Assembly (NCBI RefSeq): GCF_900130005.1 | Contig: NZ_FQXP01000003.1 | Coordinates: 186,001-250,000 of the forward strand | Direction of reading: 5' to 3' | Origin: Clostridium collagenovorans DSM 3089 | GTDB lineage: Bacteria > Bacillota > Clostridia > Clostridiales > Clostridiaceae | DNA: 64,000 nt | Shown: piece after piece, positions 24,139 through 33,255 of the stretch | Numbering within the stretch: the stretch's first letter is position 1 | Layout: each line of letters begins with the position of its first letter | The notes under the pieces: generated by a model | Databases searched by the model: none | Seen by the model: only the letters and a program-made list of their open reading frames with translations | What the model was told of the DNA's origin: nothing | Program-made: the position numbers and the translations under genes

Positions 24139-25239
24139 ATGAATTTTAAAGAACTTGGAATAAATGAAGATATTATAAAAACTCTGAAAAAACATGGTAT
24201 TACTAAACCTACAGAGATTCAAGAAAAGGTAATAGGAAAGATAAAAGGCGGCTCTGATGTTATAGCAGAAGCACAAACAGGTACAGGTAAAACTCTTGGA
24301 TTTTTACTGCCTATATTTGAAAATATCTCTTTAAATAGAGAGGGGATACAAGTTTTAATACTTACTCCTACGAGAGAATTAGCAATTCAAATTACTGAAG
24401 AAGCTAAAAAATTACAAGAAGCTAAGAATGTTAATATACTAGCTGCTTATGGTGGAAAGGATATTGGATCACAATTAAATAAATTAAAAAGAAATGTTAA
24501 TTTAATAATAGCGACACCAGGAAGACTTTTAGATCATATTAAAAGAAAAACTATAGATTTAAAGCAATTAAAAACTTTAGTTTTAGATGAAGCAGATCAA
24601 ATGATACTTATGGGATTTAAAAAAGAAGTAGAAGAAATTATAAGGGAAACTTCAAAGAAGCGTCAGACCTTATGTTTTTCGGCTACTATGAGTTCAGATG
24701 TAAAAAAATTAGCTTATAGATATATGAATGATCCGGAAATAGTTAAAATAGAAAAAGAAAAAATAACTCTTGAAAATATAAATCAAGAAATTGTAGAGAC
24801 TATAGATAGAGAAAAACAAGATGCATTATGTAAGGTGATGGATGAAGATAATCCATTTATGGCCATTATATTTTGTAGAACTAAAAGAAGAGTAGATAAT
24901 TTAGAAGAAGTTCTACATAAAAGAGGATATAATTGTGAAAAACTTCATGGAGATTTACAACAATCTAAACGTGAAAGAATTATGAAGTCTTTTAGAAAAG
25001 CTGATATACAATACTTAATTGCAACTGACGTTGCAGCTAGAGGCTTAGATGTAAACGGAGTAACTCATATATATAACTATGACATTCCTGAAAATGCTGA
25101 AACATATATTCATCGTATAGGTAGAACAGGAAGAGCTGGAGAAATGGGATACACATGTTTGTTTGTAGATCCTAAGGATACAAGTACATTAAAAGAAATA
25201 GAAAAACAAATAGAATTTAAGATACCTAAAAGAGCATAA
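24139..25239 (+). CDS. DEAD-box RNA helicase
   Basis: 366 aa with just the two RecA-like helicase domains and no long tail. Motifs in order: Q-motif (TKPTEIQEKVI), AQTGTGKT (I), PTRELAIQ (Ia), TPGRLLDH (Ib), DEADQM (II), SATMSS (III), IIFCRTKRRVD (IV), ATDVAARGLDV (V), HRIGRTGRAG (VI). It probably unwinds RNA in ribosome assembly or mRNA turnover. The missing C-terminal RNA-binding domain leaves target specificity open. The SD is weak (GAAGGG about 10 bp upstream). Confidence 0.93.
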   Translation: MNFKELGINEDIIKTLKKHGITKPTEIQEKVIGKIKGGSDVIAEAQTGTGKTLGFLLPIFENISLNREGIQVLILTPTRELAIQITEEAKKLQEAKNVNILAAYGGKDIGSQLNKLKRNVNLIIATPGRLLDHIKRKTIDLKQLKTLVLDEADQMILMGFKKEVEEIIRETSKKRQTLCFSATMSSDVKKLAYRYMNDPEIVKIEKEKITLENINQEIVETIDREKQDALCKVMDEDNPFMAIIFCRTKRRVDNLEEVLHKRGYNCEKLHGDLQQSKRERIMKSFRKADIQYLIATDVAARGLDVNGVTHIYNYDIPENAETYIHRIGRTGRAGEMGYTCLFVDPKDTSTLKEIEKQIEFKIPKRA

Positions 25240-25390
25240 GAATATTACATTACATATTTTAATTAGAAATTTTTATTTATTGTAAAACATAATAAATGAA
25301 ATATTCCTTGAAAATAAGTTAACAAATCTTTAAAATGATATGTATAACCGAATAACAAAGTATTTTTTACTATTGAGGGGAAGAACATAT

Positions 25391-25921
25391 ATGATAGATT
25401 TTTTAAAAAAAATTGATATGAAGATATTAAATTTTATAAACGCTCATTTTAAAAACAATTTTTTGGATAAAATGATGCCATTTATAACGGTTTTTGGGGA
25501 TATGGGTTTTATATGGATTGTTTTAGCTGTTGTTTTAATGACAAAGCAAAAATATAGAGAAATGGGCGTAGTTATAATACTAACTTTGATGTTTACTACT
25601 ATTATGGGTGAAGGGGTTATAAAGAACTTAGTTAAAAGAAAAAGGCCTTTTACTAATAATATAAAAGATAATGCATTGCTTATAAGAAAGCCTATAACCT
25701 ATTCTTTCCCATCGGGGCATACAGCATCATCTTTCGCTGTAGCTGGAGTATTTATTGCATATGAAAGTAGTCTTAGTATATATATAACTATATTAGCTGT
25801 GTTAATTACTTTTTCAAGACTATATTTGAATGTTCATTATCCTTCAGATGTTTTATTTGGTGGAATTTTAGGAATGACATGTTCCTTTATTATAACGTAT
25901 TTATGTTTGAGAGTAATGTAA
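25391..25921 (+). CDS. PAP2-family membrane phosphatase
   Basis: 176 aa from ATG 25391, which follows GAGGGG at 25375-25380; the earlier ATG 25340 has no SD. About five or six membrane segments. The phosphatase motifs are KRKRPF (KxxxxxxRP type), PSGHTASS and SRLYLNVHYPSDVLFG. Such proteins dephosphorylate undecaprenyl pyrophosphate or phosphatidate at the outer face of the membrane; which one cannot be told. A terminator begins at its stop codon. Confidence 0.88.
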   Translation: MIDFLKKIDMKILNFINAHFKNNFLDKMMPFITVFGDMGFIWIVLAVVLMTKQKYREMGVVIILTLMFTTIMGEGVIKNLVKRKRPFTNNIKDNALLIRKPITYSFPSGHTASSFAVAGVFIAYESSLSIYITILAVLITFSRLYLNVHYPSDVLFGGILGMTCSFIITYLCLRVM

Positions 25922-25951
25922 AAAACTACGGAGAATTCCGTAGTTTTTTTA
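25921..25951. terminator. Bidirectional terminator
   Basis: AAAAACTACGGA (25921-25932), loop GAAT, then TCCGTAGTTTTT, between convergent genes. It overlaps the PAP2 stop codon. Confidence 0.9.
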
Positions 25952-26191
25952 TTAATAATTAATATCTGCTGCAAGAATATTTTCTTTATTTGATGAACTA
26001 CAAGGAGTAACCCCATATACCATGCCACAATGAGGACATTTATCTACACAAGTAGTCATTAAAAAGGTCTTATTGCAAGAACACTGAATTTCATGAGGAG
26101 TTTTAAGTAGAAATTCTGCTTTCCCTTTCCCTCTTACTAAATCTACTATATTCTTACCGTTTTTATCTAAATTATTACAATTGCAACTCAT
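25952..26191 (-). CDS. Small cysteine-rich (zinc-ribbon-like) protein, 79 aa
   Basis: I do not recognise a family. Seven cysteines plus a histidine: CNC near the N terminus, CSC in the middle, then TTCVDKCPHCGMVYGVTPC, which resembles a zinc ribbon. AGGAGG lies a few bases before the ATG on the minus strand. The protein is soluble and has no signal peptide. It stands alone, convergent with the PAP2 gene. Confidence 0.75.
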   Translation of the reverse strand: MSCNCNNLDKNGKNIVDLVRGKGKAEFLLKTPHEIQCSCNKTFLMTTCVDKCPHCGMVYGVTPCSSSNKENILAADINY

Positions 26192-26282
26192 TATTTAAAC
26201 CTCCTAAAATATAAAAGTATTATAAAAATATTATATTAAATTTTATAAATTTAATATGTAACAAAGGTTACATAATTAAAAT

Positions 26283-26318
26283 AAGGAAATCATAAAGCAT
26301 AAACTTTATGACTTCCTT
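26283..26318 (-). terminator. Terminator of the 55-aa gene
   Basis: AAGGAAATCATAAAG and CTTTATGACTTCCTT form a 15-bp stem with one mismatch and a 6-nt loop. On the minus strand it is followed by T-rich DNA, about 130 nt past the 55-aa gene. Confidence 0.6.
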
Positions 26319-26444
26319 TAATACTTACTATGTTATATTTTGAGTAGTTTAAATTCTATGTTATAAATAAATTTCTGTAGAGGGGAAATTAAACATAGAG
26401 ACTTAATGAAGTTAAATGCTAATATTTAAGAAAAGCTAGAAAAA

Positions 26445-26612
26445 TTAATAAATTTTCTTTTGTTCTGTATAATGATCACCGGTTTTATCATCAGTATAAT
26501 AAAAAGTTACACTAGCTTTTTCATTACCTGTTTTAGCTTTACCGTTAATCTCTGGAACTATTGCCTCTTTACTATGTTTTTCATAATATCTTTTCATTCC
26601 TTTTTTAGCCAT
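26445..26612 (-). CDS. Small basic protein, 55 aa
   Basis: A short gene easily missed. It begins MAKKGMKRYYEKHSKEAIVP and ends HYTEQKKIY, with a middle FYYTDDKTGDH. AAAGGTGG lies 8 bp upstream on the minus strand. It is lysine-rich, has no membrane segment, and has no family I recognise. It lies just downstream of pdaA on the same strand, with 81 bp between, so it could be cotranscribed. Codon use matches its neighbours. Confidence 0.65.
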   Translation of the reverse strand: MAKKGMKRYYEKHSKEAIVPEINGKAKTGNEKASVTFYYTDDKTGDHYTEQKKIY

Positions 26613-26693
26613 TTACTTTACCACCTTTCATAGTTAGTATAGTAATAGTATTTTCATTAATTAAATTAATATAATAAGTAAATAGTGGAATAG

Positions 26694-27590
26694 TTAATTA
26701 TAGTCTGGCAAATCTCTTAAGGATTTTATTTCATAACCATCAGCTTTCCATTCCTTAATAAGATCGTCTAATATTTCAGAGTTAGTTTTGGAAACTGCAT
26801 GAAGTAATAAAATACCTCCATCCTTCATTCTTTTTTTAATTAAGGCTTTAGAAGGTTCGGGTGCAGGCTGAGCATTAACATCATAGTCCTTATAAGCATT
26901 GCTCCAGAAAATAGATTTATATCCTAATTCTTTGGTAAGTGCTAGAGAAGCTTCACTAAATTTACCCATAGGAGGTCTAAAGAATTTTTCCATAGGTTTT
27001 CCTAAGGCTTCTTCATATTTTCTTTCAAGCTCTTGAATTTCTTTATAAGCAGGTTCTCTTCCTTGGGCAGCTTTTTCAGCCATAGAAGGATGTTTATTTG
27101 TATGATTTCCAACAACATGCCCTTCATCCACCATTCTTTTTACAAGATCACTTGAAGTTTTAAGATAGTCAGAAGTTATAAAAAATGCTGCATTAACATT
27201 ATTTTCTTTCAAAACATCTAAAATTTTAGGAGTTATACCATTTTCATAGCCACAGTCAAAGGTAATATAAATTTCTTTTTTAGTGTTATCACCTTCATAA
27301 TATAAGTCATATTTTTCTTTATAAGGTTCAGCTTCTGGAGGAGTATTAGGTGCAAAATACCAAGAATATTCTTTTTTATCCAAAGTAGATAAATCAAATT
27401 GCTCAACTTTAGATTCCTCAGAAGAGTTTGGAGTTTCTTTCTGTTGTTCCTCAATTTTTTCAGGTGATTTTTTTTCCACCTTTGAAAAGGTAGGTATTTC
27501 TTTTGATAGATGATTATCATAATTAAGAGTATAACTAAATCCAGTTATACCTAAAGAACATAACAATAATAAAATAACTTTTTTTTTCAT
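26694..27590 (-). CDS. pdaA: PdaA-type polysaccharide deacetylase (muramic delta-lactam)
   Basis: 298 aa secreted or membrane-anchored protein. An N-terminal signal segment KKKVILLLLCSLGITGF is followed by a charged linker of about 60 residues and a NodB domain. The motifs are TFDCGYENG (PdaA has TFDNGYENG), GNHTNKHPSM, FFRPPMGKFSE and ILLLHAVS. PdaA makes the muramic-delta-lactam of spore cortex peptidoglycan, so this is a sporulation gene. GGAGG fits ATG 27590; the ATG at 27632 has no SD. The cysteine in TFDC replaces the more common Asn. Confidence 0.9.
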   Translation of the reverse strand: MKKKVILLLLCSLGITGFSYTLNYDNHLSKEIPTFSKVEKKSPEKIEEQQKETPNSSEESKVEQFDLSTLDKKEYSWYFAPNTPPEAEPYKEKYDLYYEGDNTKKEIYITFDCGYENGITPKILDVLKENNVNAAFFITSDYLKTSSDLVKRMVDEGHVVGNHTNKHPSMAEKAAQGREPAYKEIQELERKYEEALGKPMEKFFRPPMGKFSEASLALTKELGYKSIFWSNAYKDYDVNAQPAPEPSKALIKKRMKDGGILLLHAVSKTNSEILDDLIKEWKADGYEIKSLRDLPDYN

Positions 27591-27768
27591 TATAAATGCC
27601 TCCAATACATCTTTAGTATTTAAAAATTTCATAAGTAGTCATATAAATTTTCTAACAATATATAATATTATTATCTTTTAGCCTATAATTAATTCCATAA
27701 TTAAATTTTAAGATTATATAAAAATCACAGTTAGTGAAATAATGTAATTTAGTCTTATAAAAAAAGTT

Positions 27769-27872
27769 AATATATATTGCATTAAATAAATTACATTCAT
27801 ATTTTATAGGATAAAAAAACTTAATATCTAATAAGTTACTATGATGTAGATTTAATATTGCAAAGTATATAT
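27769..27872 (+). repeat. Intergenic repeat A, copy 3
   Basis: Same element as at 17369, with TATATATTGCATTAAATAA, ATTTTATAGGATAAAAAAAC, ATGATGTAGATTTAATATTG and CAAAGTATATATA. It lies in the divergent gap between pdaA and the Sel1-repeat gene; no other feature is supported in 27591-27997. Confidence 0.78.
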
Positions 27873-27997
27873 ATAAGAAATAACACATAAATAGAGAGAA
27901 TAAGAGAGAAGTTGTAAAATCTTGTATTTACTATTAATTTACAATGATGTATAATTTAATCTAGAATATGTGAAGTTTAGTTTATATGGAGGAGAAT

Positions 27998-29017
27998 ATG
28001 AGTATAGGGGATAATATATGCAGGATATGGTTTAAAATATTAAAAAATATTAATGAAATTCCGTGGTATTTGGAAAATAATTATAAAGATATTTTAAAAG
28101 ATTTATATACAATAACTAAATTAATTATAGAAACACTATATGATAAATTTTTTTTGGAACCTTCCAATGAATTACTTACCTTAGAAGATAAAGTATACAA
28201 AATAAAAAATACAGGATATTTAAATTTAGCAGAAACGTCTATTCTAATTTCTATTATTAAATCAAAAGACAATGATATAAGTGATTTTTTTTTAGTTGAT
28301 TCTAGCAATGCGGGTATATTATTAAAGTCTATATTAAAAAATTGTGAACAAAAGTACAATACGGTCTGCAAAGAAAATTTAGAATTTAAAGAATGTAGAG
28401 AATATTTCCAACAAAATCGCGTAAGTATATTAAAAAAACTTGATACCCATATACTGAGAATACTAAGTAATGAGCTGCTAAAAGATATTAATGCATATGA
28501 AAATAATTATAAAAGTGATAAGGAAGCTATTAATTATGTAATTGATTTGAAGGAAGCCTTTAAAAATTTAAGCTTAAATAGTTCAGCGGAATACGTAACA
28601 ATAGGAAAGTATTATGGTTTTAAAGGAGGTAAGTTCGAATACAATTATGATAAAGCGGTAAAGTGGTATTATATAGCTACTGAATTAGAAGATAAATTTG
28701 GATATTTATACTTATCGAGATGTTTTTATTGGGGACTAGGTGTGCAAAGAAATTTAAATCTATCATTTAAATTTTGTGAGAAAGCTGCGAAATTAGGAGT
28801 AGTAGTGGCACAAAACGATTTGGGTTCTCATTATTTTTCTGGTAATGGTGTAAAGGCAGATGCAGTAAAAGGGATATATTGGTATAAGAAAGCTGCAGAA
28901 GCCGGAAGCAAAGTAGCTATTGAGAATTTATCTATAGCATATAATGAAGGTATAGGCGTAGAGGTAGATTATGAAGAATCTTTGAGGTGGTTAGAAAAAT
29001 TAAATAGTCAAAAATAG
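27998..29017 (+). CDS. Sel1-repeat protein of unknown role
   Basis: 339 aa, no signal peptide. The N-terminal 180 residues are charged, helical and unlike any family I recognise. From about 190 on there are Sel1-like repeats of roughly 36 residues: YDKAVKWYYIATEL, YLYLSRCFYWGLGVQRNLNLSFKFCEKAAKLG, AQNDLGSHYFSGNGVKADAVKGIYWYKKAAEAG, and IENLSIAYNEGIGVEVDYEESLRWLEKL. Such repeats form protein-binding solenoids. GGAGG fits ATG 27998 better than ATG 27986. A 52-aa gene follows 58 bp downstream, possibly its partner. Confidence 0.82.
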   Translation: MSIGDNICRIWFKILKNINEIPWYLENNYKDILKDLYTITKLIIETLYDKFFLEPSNELLTLEDKVYKIKNTGYLNLAETSILISIIKSKDNDISDFFLVDSSNAGILLKSILKNCEQKYNTVCKENLEFKECREYFQQNRVSILKKLDTHILRILSNELLKDINAYENNYKSDKEAINYVIDLKEAFKNLSLNSSAEYVTIGKYYGFKGGKFEYNYDKAVKWYYIATELEDKFGYLYLSRCFYWGLGVQRNLNLSFKFCEKAAKLGVVVAQNDLGSHYFSGNGVKADAVKGIYWYKKAAEAGSKVAIENLSIAYNEGIGVEVDYEESLRWLEKLNSQK

Positions 29018-29075
29018 AATTCTTATGCTTTGAAAGTGTAATACTAATAAAAAAGTATTATAAGGAGGCAAAAGA

Positions 29076-29234
29076 ATGAATAAAAAAGATAGTAGCTCAA
29101 TGATGAATATGTCTAAGGTTGGTAATTATACCAAAGGTGCTGTACAGCAATTTGAAGAAAATATAGTAAGTAAGCATAATTATTTAGAGGAAGTAAATGA
29201 GAATTTAAGTAAGAATCATAGTAATTTTAAATAA
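29076..29234 (+). CDS. Small protein, 52 aa
   Basis: AAGGAGG at 29062-29068 is 7 bp before ATG 29076. The frame runs 52 codons and ends just before a perfect terminator, which strongly supports a real gene. It begins MNKKDSSSMMNMSKVGNYT and is polar and probably helical in its second half (VQQFEENIVSKHNYLEEVNENL). There are no cysteines or membrane segments. No family recognised. It lies behind the Sel1-repeat gene. Confidence 0.72.
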   Translation: MNKKDSSSMMNMSKVGNYTKGAVQQFEENIVSKHNYLEEVNENLSKNHSNFK

Positions 29235-29241
29235 TGAAAAT

Positions 29242-29293
29242 AAAACCATGTAAAAGTGTAGAATAAAATCTATACTTATACATGGTTTTTATA
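29242..29293 (+). terminator. Terminator after the 52-aa gene
   Basis: AAAACCATGTA at 29242 pairs with TACATGGTTTT ending at 29289, extended by an inner AAGTGTAGA/TCTATACTT stem, then T-rich DNA. Confidence 0.88.
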
Positions 29294-29403
29294 TAGAATA
29301 TTAATAGGCTTAATATTATAATTTTTATTTAAAATAAAAGGTTGTTATAATATAAGTAAATCTTCAAATTTATTTAAAGAAATATTTTAAGGATAGAGTT
29401 GTT

Positions 29404-30015
29404 ATGAAAATATTGAAAAAAGAATTTTATAGTAGGGATGCTAGAATAGTAGCTAAAGATTTACTAGGAAAATATTTAGTAAGAAATTATGATGGTAATA
29501 TATTAATAGGTAAAATAGTAGAAACAGAAGCATACATAGGTAAAATAGATAAGGCGTGTCATGCTTATAATAATAAGAGAACACCTAAAGTAATGCCTCT
29601 ATATGGAGAACCAGGAATAGCATATATATATTCTATTTATGGTATGTATAAATGTTTTAATGTTATAACTGGAGAATATGATAATCCACAGGGCGTACTT
29701 ATAAGGGCTGTAGAACCAATTAATGGGGTAGAAATCATATCACAAAATAGATTTAATAAAGCATATGAAAAACTTAATAAGAAAGAGATTATAAATTTAA
29801 CTTCCGGACCAGCGAAGTTATGTATAGCTTTTAAGTTAGAAAAGGATCTTAATAATATTGACTTATTTCATGAAAAACTTTATTTAAGTGAAGGAATAAG
29901 TGAAAAAGTAGAGATTATAGAAACGACAAGGATAGGAATAGATTATGCTGAAGAAGCAAAAGAATTTAATTGGAGATATTATATAAAAGATAATAAATAT
30001 ATATCTAAAAAGTAG
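29404..30015 (+). CDS. DNA-3-methyladenine glycosylase (AAG/MPG family)
   Basis: 203 aa, full length for the AAG family (pfam02245). It removes 3-methyladenine and related alkylated or deaminated purines in base-excision repair. The conserved VETEAYIGKIDKACHAYNNKRT segment contains the catalytic glutamate. YGEPGIAYIYSIYGMYKCFNV and QGVLIRAVEPINGVE also match, and LTSGPAKLC follows. AAGGAT lies before the ATG. An ArsC-like gene follows 18 bp later, so the two are probably cotranscribed. Confidence 0.93.
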   Translation: MKILKKEFYSRDARIVAKDLLGKYLVRNYDGNILIGKIVETEAYIGKIDKACHAYNNKRTPKVMPLYGEPGIAYIYSIYGMYKCFNVITGEYDNPQGVLIRAVEPINGVEIISQNRFNKAYEKLNKKEIINLTSGPAKLCIAFKLEKDLNNIDLFHEKLYLSEGISEKVEIIETTRIGIDYAEEAKEFNWRYYIKDNKYISKK

Positions 30016-30033
30016 AGGAGTAATAAACTGAAT

Positions 30034-30372
30034 ATGAATATACAAATCTTTGGAACTAAGAAGTGTTTTGATACAAAAAAGGCTGAGAGATATTTTAAAG
30101 AAAGAAAAATAAAATTTCAATTTATAGATTTAAATGAAAAATCCTTGAGTAAGGGTGAATTATCAAGTGTAAAAACTGCAGTTGGATTAGAAAATTTAAT
30201 AAATAAGGAAAGTAAGGAGTATGCTAAAGCTAATATGGATAAAATTCGAACAGCATCTGTAAGAGAAGAGATTTTATTAAAGACGCCTAAGCTTTACAAA
30301 ACTCCAATAGTGCGTAATGGAAAAAGTGCTACTGTTGGGTATAATCCTGAAGTATGGTGTACTTGGGAGTAA
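30034..30372 (+). CDS. ArsC/Spx-family thioredoxin-fold protein
   Basis: 112 aa. IQIFGTKKCFDTKKAERYFKER is the N-terminal thioredoxin-fold motif of the ArsC/Spx family with a single cysteine in place of CxxC. TPKLYKTPIVRNGKSATVGY matches the C-terminal region. The arginine trio of true arsenate reductases is not clearly present, so arsenate reduction is not assured. It is probably translated with the glycosylase gene just upstream. Spx-like regulation is less likely given the short tail. Confidence 0.83.
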   Translation: MNIQIFGTKKCFDTKKAERYFKERKIKFQFIDLNEKSLSKGELSSVKTAVGLENLINKESKEYAKANMDKIRTASVREEILLKTPKLYKTPIVRNGKSATVGYNPEVWCTWE

Positions 30373-30451
30373 TATAAAATTTAATTCTGAATATTTCTCT
30401 TAAGCAAGAGAGCTATAGCTATAAAGGATGATAAAAAATTAATTATTAATA

Positions 30452-30490
30452 TAAAATCTTGCAATGTTAAAAATACATTGCAAGATTTTA
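30452..30490. terminator. Perfect 16-bp hairpin after the ArsC-like gene
   Basis: TAAAATCTTGCAATGT and ACATTGCAAGATTTTA pair exactly around a 7-nt loop. It lies between convergent genes and probably terminates the upstream operon. No other feature is seen in 30373-30655. Confidence 0.75.
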
Positions 30491-30655
30491 TCATATATAA
30501 ATAAATTTGAATTTAGAACTTATTTATATATTAGTTATATTTACTACAAGATAGTTTATCTTATATCTTTAAGGAATATTTTGGTGAGGGGGAAAGCTAT
30601 ATAAAATCTGAGAAAGGTCTTGATATAGGAATACATATACTATATTTATATATTT

Positions 30656-31192
30656 TCAATGAAAAAGTAGCTTAGTAGTTAAAGATTTTAAAGGTATGGT
30701 TCCTATTGACCTACTGTCACAGGAGTTATTTCTATTGTCACCCATGACAAAGATACAATTATCAGGAACTATACATTCAATGAATTCAGAGGAATCCATA
30801 GGTTCCTTTATATATTTTTCATGTATTAATTCATCATTAATAAAAAGATTTCCTTCTGAAATAATAACCTTATCTCCAGGCAAACCAATAACTCTTTTTA
30901 TAATACTTTTTCCTCTAGCATTGAAGGTTACTATATCTTTATACTTTGGTAGTTTAGTGTTATTTTCTTTGTAGCATATTGCTAAGTATCTTGACTTATC
31001 TTTTAAGGTATACTCCATAGAAGTACCATCAATTTTTATTATGGAGTATTGCGTTGTAAATATAATAATCCATAATATAAAAAACAGACAAAAAATCAAA
31101 GAGATATAATAGAATTTCTTTAATAATAAAAAATCTGGATTCAAAGGTAAAAGCTTTATTTTTGATAAAGAAGTTTCATCATTTTTGAACAC
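30656..31192 (-). CDS. Type I signal peptidase (S26)
   Basis: About 178 aa with one N-terminal membrane anchor (FYYISLIFCLFFILWIIIF). The catalytic serine lies in DGTSMEYTL; family members usually have SMxPTL, so tyrosine replaces the proline. The catalytic lysine is in SIIKRVIGLPGD, and GDNRNNSCDSRSIG is conserved. It cleaves signal peptides at the outer membrane face. The start is uncertain: GTG 31192 has GGGTGAT upstream, while TTG 31207 has no SD. It is a single gene, convergent with the ArsC-like gene. Confidence 0.87.
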   Translation of the reverse strand: MFKNDETSLSKIKLLPLNPDFLLLKKFYYISLIFCLFFILWIIIFTTQYSIIKIDGTSMEYTLKDKSRYLAICYKENNTKLPKYKDIVTFNARGKSIIKRVIGLPGDKVIISEGNLFINDELIHEKYIKEPMDSSEFIECIVPDNCIFVMGDNRNNSCDSRSIGTIPLKSLTTKLLFH

Positions 31193-31520
31193 TAAAATCA
31201 CCCACAATCTAGAAAATATATCATATATAAAATATATTTAGAGTTTTTAAATTATATGTTTATAAATAGAAAATAAGTTTCTAATTGAGAATTTAAATAA
31301 ATAAAAATAGATAAAAATAAATGAAACGTGTATAATTATCTTAGTAATGATTGGGAGGACATTATAACTTTAGAAGAGAAAGTATAAATAATTATTTAAA
31401 TTAACTTTTATAAAACATTTATGAAGAGATGCTTAAGTGATAATTGACAAAATAATTTGAAAATTAAAATCATAAGGAATTAAGGGGATGTTAATAAATA
31501 TAAGTTAAGGAGGATGTTAT

Positions 31521-32879
31521 ATGGATAAACAGGGGAGAAGAGACTTTATACTGAATGGAGATATGTATAAAGTAATAATTACATTAGCAATACCAATAAT
31601 GATTAATAACTTAATTCAAACTTTATACAACTTAGCGGATGGGGTTTGGGTAAGTAAAATAGGTTCTGTACAATTTGCAGCAACCACCTTTGTATGGCCA
31701 GTAAACTTTTTATTTATATCTATAGGTGCAGGATTAGGTATAGCGGGAACTTCTATATTATCGCAACTATTAGGTAATGAGGACATAAAAAGTGCAAAGG
31801 AATATTCTAGTCAAATAATACTAATAACATTTATTTGCTCAATAATATTTTCAATTTTAGGTTTTGTTTTAACTCCTTTTATTGTTAAAATAATGGGGGC
31901 TACGGGGGAATTAGCTAAATATAGTAATATATATTTAAGAATAACTTTTTTAGATATACCATTTACTTTTTTTATATTTAATTTCAATTCAATTTTTAAT
32001 GCACAAGGGAATACTGTTACACCAACAATTCTAAGTGGTATAAGTGCCATATTAAATGTAATATTAGATCCTATATTCATATTTGGACTTAATTTAGGGA
32101 TAGCAGGAGCAGCAATAGCAACATTATTATCAAAGGCATTACTTGCAGTTACTGCTGTGTACATACTTAAAAAAAATTATGGAATTATTAAACCTAGGTT
32201 TAGGGGAGTTAAGTTAAATAAAGAAATGGCTAAAAAGATCTTTTCTGTTGCAATTCCATCATCTGTTGGACAATCTGGTTCAGCTTTAGGATTTATGGTT
32301 TTAAATAGTTTTATAGCATCCTATGGTAATGCTACCTTAGCAGCCTTTGGTATGGTAAATAGAATAACTTCTTTAATTATGCAACCAGCCATGGGAGTAG
32401 GAGCTGCACTAACTTCTATAATTGGACAAAACTTAGGGGCTCAGAACTTTAAAAGAGCAGAAGAGGGGTTTAAAAAATCTATAGTTTTCACAATTATATT
32501 TTCTGTAATTGGAGCATTACTATTAATTTGGCAGGATAATTTAGTAATAAATTTCTTTATGCAATCTAAGGATGATATGGAAGTTATAAATCAAGGAATA
32601 AGATATCTTTGGTTTACTTGCGCTTCACTGCCACTTATGGGTATATTCAGTGTTTTACAGGGGGTATTTCAGGGGTCAGGACATACTAAATATTCTATGT
32701 ACATGGAGATAGGACGTTTATGGATGGTACGATTACCTATGATATTAATATTTAAATACTTAACTACTGTAGGTCAAAATGGAATATGGTTCTCTATGAG
32801 CTTTAGTAATTTGATAATATGCATATATGGATATTACATTTATAAAAAGGATTCATGGAAGGAAGTTGTTATTAGATAG
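31521..32879 (+). CDS. MATE-family efflux transporter
   Basis: 452 aa with 12 membrane segments in two related halves. The N-terminal ITLAIPIMINNLIQTLYNLADGVWVSKIG and the second-half FSVAIPSSVGQSGSALGF are typical of MATE drug or metabolite:cation antiporters. AAGGAGG lies before the ATG. It is only distantly similar to the two MATE genes at 37852 and 46154, so it is a different subtype. Substrate unknown. The 300-bp gap upstream (31208-31520) shows a GGGAGG near 31352 but no convincing frame. Confidence 0.92.
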   Translation: MDKQGRRDFILNGDMYKVIITLAIPIMINNLIQTLYNLADGVWVSKIGSVQFAATTFVWPVNFLFISIGAGLGIAGTSILSQLLGNEDIKSAKEYSSQIILITFICSIIFSILGFVLTPFIVKIMGATGELAKYSNIYLRITFLDIPFTFFIFNFNSIFNAQGNTVTPTILSGISAILNVILDPIFIFGLNLGIAGAAIATLLSKALLAVTAVYILKKNYGIIKPRFRGVKLNKEMAKKIFSVAIPSSVGQSGSALGFMVLNSFIASYGNATLAAFGMVNRITSLIMQPAMGVGAALTSIIGQNLGAQNFKRAEEGFKKSIVFTIIFSVIGALLLIWQDNLVINFFMQSKDDMEVINQGIRYLWFTCASLPLMGIFSVLQGVFQGSGHTKYSMYMEIGRLWMVRLPMILIFKYLTTVGQNGIWFSMSFSNLIICIYGYYIYKKDSWKEVVIR

Positions 32880-33082
32880 CATAATAACAATTAAAGCTTA
32901 CTTTTAAAAAGATAAGTTTTATTAAATAAACTATAATATTTGTTTTATGATTTTAAGAAGTTTATTATAAGATAAAGGACTATAGTATATTTTAAAATAG
33001 TACTTTGCAAGCTCTTAATATTTAGAAAAATGACTTGATCTCAATTTTAATTATTAAATAAACTTAAATAACTAAACTAAAT

Positions 33083-33108
33083 TATAACTTATATAATTAT
33101 AAGTTATA
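33083..33108. repeat. Perfect inverted repeat in the intergenic region
   Basis: TATAACTTATA, TAAT loop, TATAAGTTATA. Eleven exact base pairs, all A/T except one pair in each arm. It could be an operator or chance in such AT-rich DNA. The rest of 32880-33255 shows only a weak hairpin near 32893-32922. Confidence 0.4.
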
Positions 33109-33255
33109 TAATATAAAGTTTAATGGAAATAATAAAATGGATAATTTATATTTAGTATACTTTAAGCATTAGATTTTAAAAAAAGAATATAATACTAATT
33201 AAAAAGAAATTTTATTATAGGTGACAAAATATTAATTAAAGTAGAGGTATAACAA

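Noticed and set aside
30034..30372. Arsenate reductase with an ars operon
   Set aside because: Only one N-terminal cysteine, no arsenic genes nearby and no clear arginine triad; kept as ArsC/Spx family only.
31340..31520. Small gene after the GGGAGG at about 31352
   Set aside because: No ATG, GTG or TTG stands at a workable distance with an open frame of useful length.
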